A stretch of 10,969 nt of DNA, taken from Bacteroidales bacterium. GTDB lineage: Bacteria; Bacteroidota; Bacteroidia; Bacteroidales; UBA932. Below the pieces are notes generated by a model that was not told the origin of the DNA, ran no database searches, and saw only the letters and a program-made list of their open reading frames with translations. Below, in pieces: positions 5,048 to 10,969 of the stretch; position 1 is the stretch's first letter; the number at the start of each line of letters is the position of its first letter. The translations under genes were made by a program, and so were the position numbers. The DNA lies in NCBI GenBank assembly GCA_016303175.1, contig JAEDMF010000050.1, forward strand, positions 1 through 10,969, in the 5' to 3' direction.

Positions 5048-6646
5048 TTATTGAAGGTTTTTATTTGATTTCGGGGCTTTGCCAAGCATACAAATGGCCG
5101 TGGTGATGACACAGCCGATGGGACACCACCAGGTCCATGCTATATAGTTGGCCCCGAAAAACTCTTTCTGGAACATCAGAGGAATGATGATCGCGACACC
5201 GCTTATGAGGGCCGCAAGCACGCTCGCATCGTTCCCCCGTTTTGTGAAAATGGCAGTAAGAAAAACGCCGAGCATACCGACATACGCGAAGCACATCACC
5301 CCGGTAGCGAAATCAACGAGGTTCAGGCCGGACGACTGCTGCATTACGCAGGTCAGAATGGCAAAGAGCGTAAGCAATATGCCCATCAGGCCGACCATCC
5401 AACGGGAAGAGGCCATCTGGTCTCTATCGCTGATTTCCGTCTTGCCAAGTCTCTTACGCATAGGCAGATAAAGGTCCGCTACGAAGCTGGAAGCCATAGA
5501 ATTGATGGCAGAATTGAAAGATGAAAGTGCGGCTGCGAGCAGACCGGTTATCATAAGGCCGCGGACGCCCACGGGAATATGGTTTTTGATGAACTGAGGG
5601 AAGATGTCACGGGCATCGGCAAAGAAACCTTGGCTCAAAGCGCCGTCAACAGAAGGGTCGTTCTTGTATTTGACGAAAAGCAAAGAGCCAATCAGCAAAA
5701 ATATCAAAACTGTGGGCAAGGACAGCAGTTGTGAGGCCACAAGGCTGCGTCCGGCTTTCTTCACATCCTGGCAGGCAAGCTGACGCTGGACGAATTCCTG
5801 GTCGGTAGTGAACATTGCAATTTTGAATACGGCCACTCCTATCAGACCGCCCAGTACCGTGTAAGGTTTGCTGAAGTCAAGTGAGAAATCCAGAATCTGT
5901 ATTTTGCTGCCTTCTGTCCAACCCTGTATGCTGCCGTCTGCTGCAAGACCGGGAGCAACGCCTGCCGCTGCGGGATTCTTGACCATACCGCCGTCAGTAA
6001 GCGTATGCCATATCTCCGTCCAAGAAAGGTCGCCCAAGGAAGTGGCTACAAGCACGAGTCCCACAATCCCGGTGAATATCATCAGCAAGGTCTGGAAGGT
6101 ATCTATATATAGCAGTCCCTTGATACCTCCCATCATAGTATAAAATGTCGAAATCAGACCGAGGATTATAATGCTCCAGACCATAAACTGGAACTGGATA
6201 TTGCCGAAAACAATGACGGAAATGGCAATGGCGGCAATAAAGAGGCGGCTGCCCGAAGTGAACAACTGGCCGAGAAGGAACATTATGGAAGTGCTGGTTT
6301 TGGACTTGGTGCCGAAGCGGTCGCCGATAAAGCCATAGATAGTGATGGTATGGGCATTGTAGAGGCGAGGCAAAATGAAGGCGGCCACGACGGACCCTCC
6401 CACAATGGCTCCCAGCAGGTTCATCACATAGGTAAGGTTAGTATTGAAACCCAGTTCGGGAGAGCCGACAAAAGTGCCTGCGGAAATGGATGTGCCTGTG
6501 GCGGCAATGGCGACGAGCCAGCCCGGCATTGAACGGCCGGCAACAAAGTAATCTTCTATGTTCTTATTCTTGTGTGAAAAAAGATAGCCTATCACCACCA
6601 GAGCGAGTAGAAATATGGCTACTATCAGCCAGTCGATTAGAGACAT
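5048..6646 (-). CDS. Sodium:solute symporter (SSS family)
   Basis: A 532-residue inner-membrane carrier of the SSS family (SGLT, PutP and NanT relatives), which uses the sodium gradient to import sugars, polyols, sialic acid, amino acids or nucleosides. Family landmarks are DYFVAGRSMPGW (32-43) after the first helix, ATGTSISAGTFVGSPE (49-64), GGIKGLLYIDTFQTLLM (173-189), TDQEFVQRQLACQD (281-294), and GLLAAALSSFNSAINSMASS (368-387), whose serines fit the Na2 sodium site. Hydrophobic segments are consistent with 13 or so helices, and the length is normal. It starts 10 bases after the phosphatase gene. Being co-transcribed with secreted phosphoesterases suggests that it imports their dephosphorylated product; SSS proteins include inositol and sugar carriers, but substrate cannot be read from the sequence. 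Confidence 0.93.
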   Translation of the reverse strand: MSLIDWLIVAIFLLALVVIGYLFSHKNKNIEDYFVAGRSMPGWLVAIAATGTSISAGTFVGSPELGFNTNLTYVMNLLGAIVGGSVVAAFILPRLYNAHTITIYGFIGDRFGTKSKTSTSIMFLLGQLFTSGSRLFIAAIAISVIVFGNIQFQFMVWSIIILGLISTFYTMMGGIKGLLYIDTFQTLLMIFTGIVGLVLVATSLGDLSWTEIWHTLTDGGMVKNPAAAGVAPGLAADGSIQGWTEGSKIQILDFSLDFSKPYTVLGGLIGVAVFKIAMFTTDQEFVQRQLACQDVKKAGRSLVASQLLSLPTVLIFLLIGSLLFVKYKNDPSVDGALSQGFFADARDIFPQFIKNHIPVGVRGLMITGLLAAALSSFNSAINSMASSFVADLYLPMRKRLGKTEISDRDQMASSRWMVGLMGILLTLFAILTCVMQQSSGLNLVDFATGVMCFAYVGMLGVFLTAIFTKRGNDASVLAALISGVAIIIPLMFQKEFFGANYIAWTWWCPIGCVITTAICMLGKAPKSNKNLQ

Positions 6647-6656
6647 AGTTTCAGAG

Positions 6657-7841
6657 TTATTGGTGAATATATGATTTTAAATGATTTTTCAAGTCATTCC
6701 AGCGGTAAAAATACGCTTCTGCAGCAGCGGGAGCAGAAGCTGCCGCAGGGAACGGCAGGGCAAGGGGGCGTTCATTGAGCAGGGGCAGCACCAACAGCTC
6801 GGACTTGCCCTTGAAACGGACGAAAAGAAGCTGGAGATTGGCGGCCATAGGGATGTAGTCGCCCAGGCGGTCCGGATTGACGCTAACGCCAAGGCAGCAC
6901 AGCAGGGTCATCAAAGGAGCATCGTGGCCAAAGCGCAGGTCCACAACCGGCCTGTCGCTGCAGATGGCCTCATCCGCCCTGCTTACGATATCTTCCAACA
7001 GTTTTGCGGCGAGAGGCAGCCTGACCTTGCCGAAACGAGGGCTGTCGGCGCAGAAATTGTAAAGCGCCAGGGCATTGGCCCTGCTTATGGCCTGCAAAAC
7101 ATCCCGGTTGAGCAGAGGCTCCACATCCACGTCCACAGGCACGTTGGCACACATTCCGGCAGCATAATACAGACAATCCGCAAGCTTATAACTACTTTCA
7201 TACTTGTCCGGGCAAACTTTGAAAAGCGAAGACAAAAAAGCAGCGGTATCACAGGCTGCATCTGCAAAACAATCTCTTTTAATCTGCTCTATCGCAGCTT
7301 CCATATAATCCGGATTATAGAAGTTCAGAAGCGCATTGATGGCAGCAGAGCTGGTGCAGGATGGTTTAAGAGAAGGAACGGAGGTGACCAGGGCAGCGGT
7401 GAAGGAGGCCATACTGCTCACGCAACGGGGATAGGTCGTAGCCCTGGCAAGGACCTCAGCCTCGGCAAAGAAGGCCGGGTTGGAGGCAGCCATACGCGAG
7501 GCAATGCCCCAATGCTGCTGCCAGCCCAAAGGAGTGAGCAGGGAAAAGCGTCCCTGAGCATATGAATTCAATGCTATGAGCCGGGTATAGAGGGAGTCTC
7601 CACGCGGAGTCAGGGCACAGGCTTCTTCTGCCCCGGAAAACAGTTCCATCAGGTAGCCCATACGGTCCGGACGGGTGTCAGTTCGCGAGCCATGCCGTCC
7701 ATAGTGGCTGATATACACCAATTCACAATCTTCAGGCAATATCACCGGGGGACAGGGCGATGCAGTTCCGCATGCGGCTCCATAAGGAGTCATTTCATTG
7801 AAAATGCCGGCGAATAGCAGGGTGAAAAGCAATATCCTCAT
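6657..7841 (-). CDS. Secreted histidine acid phosphatase, MINPP/phytase-like
   Basis: A 394-residue exported phosphomonoesterase of the histidine phosphatase superfamily, branch 2. A hydrophobic N-terminal segment (3-14) followed by a small-residue region near 20-24 looks like a signal peptide. The nucleophile motif is SHYGRHGSRT (45-54), with His50 forming the phospho-enzyme and Arg49/Arg53 binding phosphate. RATTYPRC (133-140) supplies the further phosphate-binding Arg. LRFGHDAPLM (302-311) gives His306 and the proton donor Asp307. Known Bacteroides MINPP-type phytases often have HAE at this last site, so the HD form here leaves phytase against general acid phosphatase open. IPMAANLQLLFVRF (330-343) and the C-terminal YRWNDLKNHL are typical of Bacteroidetes members. 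The 10-base gaps on both sides place it in the operon. Confidence 0.88.
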   Translation of the reverse strand: MRILLFTLLFAGIFNEMTPYGAACGTASPCPPVILPEDCELVYISHYGRHGSRTDTRPDRMGYLMELFSGAEEACALTPRGDSLYTRLIALNSYAQGRFSLLTPLGWQQHWGIASRMAASNPAFFAEAEVLARATTYPRCVSSMASFTAALVTSVPSLKPSCTSSAAINALLNFYNPDYMEAAIEQIKRDCFADAACDTAAFLSSLFKVCPDKYESSYKLADCLYYAAGMCANVPVDVDVEPLLNRDVLQAISRANALALYNFCADSPRFGKVRLPLAAKLLEDIVSRADEAICSDRPVVDLRFGHDAPLMTLLCCLGVSVNPDRLGDYIPMAANLQLLFVRFKGKSELLVLPLLNERPLALPFPAAASAPAAAEAYFYRWNDLKNHLKSYIHQ

Positions 7842-7851
7842 CTGTCGTCTG

Positions 7852-9216
7852 TCATGGCAGTATTACATTCTGTTCGAGCAGTTCCTCCCGCAGCAGAGCA
7901 TAATCCAGCTTAGACGGTTGCACATTATGCAAGATTGAAAGGCGGGCGGCGCTGCCTGCAGCCTGACCAAGAGCCATACAAGTACTCATCACCCTTGTGG
8001 CGGCCATGGCTTCGTGGTTCATTGACGCGCATTTGCCGGCAACAAGCAGGCCCTCAATCTTTTCGGGGACAAGTACCCTGTAGGGTAACTGATAGGCCTC
8101 CTTGCTGTACAGAAGGGTGCAGTCACCTCCCTTGGAATGGTGTATATCAACAGGATAGCTCGCAAGACAGATAGGATCTTCAAAACTTTTGTTGTTTAGA
8201 ATATCCTCGGCAGTCAACACATATTTGCCCACTATCACCCTGCTCTCTCTTATGCCTGTAAAGGGAGCGACACAGTCCAGACGGGCAGAGCCGAAGCCGG
8301 GCACAAAACGGCGCAGGTATTCCACGACAACCGGCAACTGCTTATGAGAGACCGACTCACAGTTTGTATAACTGTCCGGATTGGTCGAGTCAGTACCGCA
8401 TACACGTGTCATATTAACCCAGATCTCGTCCTCCTGCCTGCCGGAAATAAGTATGGTGCGGCTGACCGGAATATCCAGACCTTCTGCGCGGGCCTTTTCA
8501 ATAAGTTGCCTGAAACCCACCACTATGAAATCCCCTTGGGCAAACTGCTCCCTGGGCATTATGTCCATATCATAAATGTCGGGATGGGAGACAATGGCCT
8601 CCCTCAGGGCAGCCACATCGACTCCCCTGAGGCTGAACATCAGCGTCGGAGGCTGCATTCCGCCCTCTGCATCGCCCTTATGGCACTCTACACCTGCACG
8701 GAAGGCCACATCGGCATCTCCGGTACAATCAATGATGCGTTTGGCCATAATGACTTCACGGCCCGCCTTGGACTCGACGATAACTCCCCTGACCGCGCCA
8801 TCCTCCACTATGGCATCCGACACGAAGGTGTACAGAAGCACCTGCACCCCGCACTCCTCCATCATTGCGAAGGCTTCTCGCTTGATTGCCTCATTGTCCA
8901 CTATAGTAAGGCTCATATGGAGTTTGCAGGGCTTGTGCTCCCCGGCATTGCCTCCTCTGCGCAGACGGTCTATCAACTCCTGGGCATATCCGCCTATGAC
9001 CTGCTTGCCTCCGGGGCCGAGGAAACCCAGTATGGGCAGACCTATGGTCAGATTTCCTCCAAGATAGCCTCGGCTTTCCACAAGCATTACCTTGCAACTT
9101 CCTCCACGGGCAGCGGCCTTTGCTGCCATTATTCCGGCCGGGCCACCGCCTACCACCAGCACGTCCACGTCAGCACGGACTTCCAGGCGGCGTTCAGGTT
9201 CAATATAAAAAGACAT
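7852..9216 (-). CDS. FAD-dependent oxidoreductase (FAD_oxidored family)
   Basis: A 454-residue cytosolic flavoenzyme without a signal peptide. The N-terminal Rossmann dinucleotide motif is VLVVGGGPAGIMAAKAAARG (19-38), with the ribose-binding acid at E47 (MLVES) and the following YLGGN. RIIDCTGDADVAFRAG is the second FAD contact segment, typical of the glutathione-reductase-2 fold. The C-terminal LLVAGKCASMNHEAMAATRV with ALGQAAG (about 389-420) is the conserved FAD-closing segment of the PF12831-type family. Family members occur in many Bacteroidetes carbohydrate-utilisation loci, usually with unknown substrate. As the only soluble cytosolic enzyme of this operon, it may oxidise the product imported by the symporter (inference). 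It starts 12 bases after the EEP gene and ends 10 bases before the phosphatase gene. Confidence 0.88.
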   Translation of the reverse strand: MSFYIEPERRLEVRADVDVLVVGGGPAGIMAAKAAARGGSCKVMLVESRGYLGGNLTIGLPILGFLGPGGKQVIGGYAQELIDRLRRGGNAGEHKPCKLHMSLTIVDNEAIKREAFAMMEECGVQVLLYTFVSDAIVEDGAVRGVIVESKAGREVIMAKRIIDCTGDADVAFRAGVECHKGDAEGGMQPPTLMFSLRGVDVAALREAIVSHPDIYDMDIMPREQFAQGDFIVVGFRQLIEKARAEGLDIPVSRTILISGRQEDEIWVNMTRVCGTDSTNPDSYTNCESVSHKQLPVVVEYLRRFVPGFGSARLDCVAPFTGIRESRVIVGKYVLTAEDILNNKSFEDPICLASYPVDIHHSKGGDCTLLYSKEAYQLPYRVLVPEKIEGLLVAGKCASMNHEAMAATRVMSTCMALGQAAGSAARLSILHNVQPSKLDYALLREELLEQNVILP

Positions 9217-9228
9217 ATTTTGTGTGTG

Positions 9229-10143
9229 CTATTTGCGGAAACGGATGTAGTTTCTGATGGGATAGTGGTCCGACAAAAACCTCACACCCTCGTACGACTT
9301 TGTCAAGGTCTTGAAGAGAATACCCTCAAACTCGGGAGAGTAGAAAATATAGTCCGACATCTGTGCCTTTTTCTTGCCGTAGTAATGCTGGCTCTTCTCG
9401 GAACTGGAGCAGAAGGACATCCTGCGGCTGTCTATAAGGCGGGAATTGAGCACAACGGAGGGATTCTTCATATCCTTGCCGAAGGTACCTGCCTGACCGG
9501 CATTGAAATCTCCCATCACCACCGCAGGCAAGCCCTTGCCATATTCGTCTAGTTTCTCCAATATCATTTCCGCCTGCAACTTCCTGGCATCCTCGGACTT
9601 GGAATCGAGGGAGGTATTCAGAATTATAAAACGTCTCCCGCTGCCGCCAAGACGAAAAACGGCCCAGGTCGCGCAGCATATCTGCTCGGCGCAATCGAAT
9701 TTGGTCTTGGGTTTGGAAGGAGTATTGCTGAACCAGAAAGTACCGGAATTTTCGAGTTCCAGCAGATCATTCCTGTAGAAAATAGCATTCTGCGGGCCCT
9801 TGTCTGCTCCGTTGAGCGCTCCTGCGCCGATTGCGGAATACTTCACAAGCACAGTCGAGAGTTCCTCTCTCTGGGAGGCAAGCATAGTCTGGAAACCGGC
9901 AACAAGAGGTTCCTCCTCCAACATCATGCCTATGATGCCCTGCACCCTGTCCTCCCATTTGTTTTCGGTGGCATCCTTGTACAATTTGCCCACATTCAGG
10001 CTCAGGACCGAGATGTCCTCAGTGGATATTAGATTAGTCTTTACCGGCACCCCGGCCTCGAGAGAAAACAGGCCCAGAAAGGCCGAAACCAATATAGCGG
10101 AAATCTTTCTCATGCTACTAATACCTAAATAGTTGAAATTCAT
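9229..10143 (-). CDS. Secreted endonuclease/exonuclease/phosphatase-fold protein with altered active site
   Basis: 304 residues. From MRK (residue 11) there is a clear signal peptide, RKISAILVSAFLGLFSLEAG. The start at 10143 overlaps the upstream stop in an ATGA arrangement; the ATG at 10113 gives a cleaner signal peptide and is a fair alternative. The EEP fold is recognised from SLNVGKLY (N50), AIFYRND (120-126), SGTFWFSNTP (133-142), GDFN (211-214), SDYIFY (263-268) and SDHYPI (291-296). Metal-binding and catalytic positions differ, however. The usual QE after the second strand is QT (85-86), the GE before AIFY is missing (KGPQNAIFY), and the usual NTH(L/F)DH is NTSLDS (176-181), losing both histidines. 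The protein may be a binding or regulatory pseudo-enzyme, or a phosphoesterase with an unusual mechanism. Confidence 0.85.
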   Translation of the reverse strand: MNFNYLGISSMRKISAILVSAFLGLFSLEAGVPVKTNLISTEDISVLSLNVGKLYKDATENKWEDRVQGIIGMMLEEEPLVAGFQTMLASQREELSTVLVKYSAIGAGALNGADKGPQNAIFYRNDLLELENSGTFWFSNTPSKPKTKFDCAEQICCATWAVFRLGGSGRRFIILNTSLDSKSEDARKLQAEMILEKLDEYGKGLPAVVMGDFNAGQAGTFGKDMKNPSVVLNSRLIDSRRMSFCSSSEKSQHYYGKKKAQMSDYIFYSPEFEGILFKTLTKSYEGVRFLSDHYPIRNYIRFRK

Positions 10144-10913
10144 TTGAAAATTGAATTCAGGACAAATGCAAGCCTATATCCGGCACTTGCAATTATTTCG
10201 TCAAAAAGAGGCATGACCTCATACTCATAAGGCTTGCCGAGCTCTCCGTCCGGTTCTACCATATCCCACACGGGAAGGGCCATGCGAGCCGTCTTTTCCA
10301 CCCAGGAAGGAAGGTCGCCGGAGGTAACGTCCTGCACCTTGGCCGGGCTGAAGCGGCTGAGCTGATGGCCGTACTCCATATAGCTCCAATCGTGAATGAT
10401 GGAAGGCATACTGTCTATGTAATGGTGGAAAGACATCTTCTGACCATTCGAAATCACGCGGAAGCTTTCCTTGCGTCCCTGGACTCTGTGGTGTACCGGA
10501 CAATGTATGTCGCCGATGAAATGCACGAGTATCTTTATCTTTTCCGCAACGAGTGAATCCGGCAGCTGGGTGTACTTCCCGTCGCTGAGGCTCTCAATGA
10601 TGTCCATCGACATATTTAGAGCGTCGGAGGCGCCACGTGGCAGGACCTTCAAATTCTCATCCAGCAAGGCGATGTGCGAGTGGCTCGGATAAATGTGGGC
10701 ATACTCGTGAATAAAGCGTATCTGGTCAGGCCACGAGGCAACATACACGATGGATTTCCCATCAAGGTAGTTTTCCACTATCTCCTTGGTGCGCGGATTC
10801 AAATTCAATTCAGCGATATAGGCAATGGCATCGTGACCATGGCGTCCCCAGGCTGAGGCATCGTAGGAAGAAATGGATGCCAATAGAGCAAAAATAACAA
10901 GCAAGCGTTTCAT
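10140..10913 (-). CDS. Secreted S1/P1-type zinc nuclease
   Basis: 257 residues, first gene of the operon. The start at 10913 gives a textbook signal peptide (MKRLLVIFALLASISSYDASA) cleaved before Trp22. This matters because the mature N-terminal Trp is itself a zinc ligand in this family. An earlier in-frame ATG at 10961 would add 16 residues and is rejected. All trinuclear zinc ligand positions appear present: W22, H27 (WGRHGH), D63 (ASWPDQIR), H80, H131 and D135 (HFIGD), H141, H163 and D167. S1/P1 enzymes cleave single-stranded DNA and RNA and 3'-nucleotides, and are structurally related to zinc phospholipase C. Odd points: IHCP replaces the usual IHQP, and SFHHYID replaces NLHxxWD. The product would act in the periplasm or outside the cell. 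Confidence 0.9.
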   Translation of the reverse strand: MKRLLVIFALLASISSYDASAWGRHGHDAIAYIAELNLNPRTKEIVENYLDGKSIVYVASWPDQIRFIHEYAHIYPSHSHIALLDENLKVLPRGASDALNMSMDIIESLSDGKYTQLPDSLVAEKIKILVHFIGDIHCPVHHRVQGRKESFRVISNGQKMSFHHYIDSMPSIIHDWSYMEYGHQLSRFSPAKVQDVTSGDLPSWVEKTARMALPVWDMVEPDGELGKPYEYEVMPLFDEIIASAGYRLAFVLNSIFK

Positions 10914-10939
10914 TAAACCTAATTTTCTAACAGCAAAAC

Positions 10940-10947
10940 CAAATATA
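10940..10947 (-). promoter_or_regulatory. -7 element of the six-gene operon promoter
   Basis: The minus strand reads TATATTTG, a perfect match to the Bacteroidetes -7 consensus, 26 bases upstream of the nuclease ATG. The expected -33 position falls at or just past the right edge of the window, so it cannot be judged fully. No other promoter-like sequence was noted in the short gaps between the operon's genes. Confidence 0.5.
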
Positions 10948-10969
10948 ACAATAATTTGCAAAACTGTTA

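Noticed and set aside
6681..7565. Plus-strand open frame of 294 codons
   Set aside because: Antisense shadow of the histidine acid phosphatase, whose motifs are unmistakable on the minus strand.
6657..7841. Lipoprotein signal at Cys24 of the histidine phosphatase
   Set aside because: The residues before the cysteine (YGAA) lack the usual Leu at -3, so a plain signal peptide is the safer call.
8344..9552. Long plus-strand open frame of about 400 codons
   Set aside because: It lies opposite the FAD oxidoreductase and the 3' end of the EEP gene, both with clear family motifs. The translation is compositionally odd and matches nothing.

Overview
The window reads as the chromosome of an anaerobic member of the Bacteroidales. 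The promoters fit the Bacteroidetes pattern (-33 TTTG and -7 TAnnTTTG). There are no purine-rich Shine-Dalgarno sites, the start regions are A/T-rich, and the ClpP, flavoprotein and histidine-phosphatase sequences have a Bacteroides-like character. Rubrerythrin and an iron-sulfur flavoprotein point to an anaerobe that copes with oxygen. I see no integrase, transposase, phage gene or CRISPR array.

Layout. Positions 1-182 are non-coding and packed with hairpins, ending in a long terminator-like stem that runs into the 3' end of tmRNA (ssrA, minus strand, 183-578). The tmRNA has its own Bacteroidetes-type promoter. Next come a short degenerate repeat and a minus-strand iron-sulfur flavoprotein gene (714-1280). 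This is divergent from a plus-strand pair, rubrerythrin (1385-1924) and clpP (1928-2593), which lie in the same reading frame separated by one stop codon and one sense codon. A rho-independent terminator follows clpP. A GC-rich minisatellite (2723-2884) then marks the convergent junction with the minus-strand operon.

The right three quarters (2853-10913) is one tightly packed six-gene minus-strand operon. In order of transcription it encodes: a secreted S1/P1-type zinc nuclease; a secreted endonuclease/exonuclease/phosphatase (EEP)-fold protein whose catalytic positions look degraded; a cytosolic FAD-dependent oxidoreductase; a secreted histidine acid phosphatase of the MINPP-like group; a sodium:solute symporter; and a large membrane-anchored EF-hand protein of unknown function. 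Gaps are -4, 12, 10, 10 and 20 bases, and a -7 element lies just upstream of the first gene. A reasonable reading is periplasmic or surface breakdown of a phosphoester substrate (nucleic acid, nucleotide, inositol phosphate or phospholipid headgroup), uptake of the dephosphorylated product with sodium, and oxidation inside the cell. The substrate is not visible from the sequence.

The points most worth a second look are this operon and its pseudo-enzyme-like EEP member, the predicted tmRNA tag ending in Tyr-Ala-Cys instead of the usual Leu-Ala-Ala, the in-frame rubrerythrin/clpP junction, and the fact that three separate genes have their stop codons inside short direct repeats.
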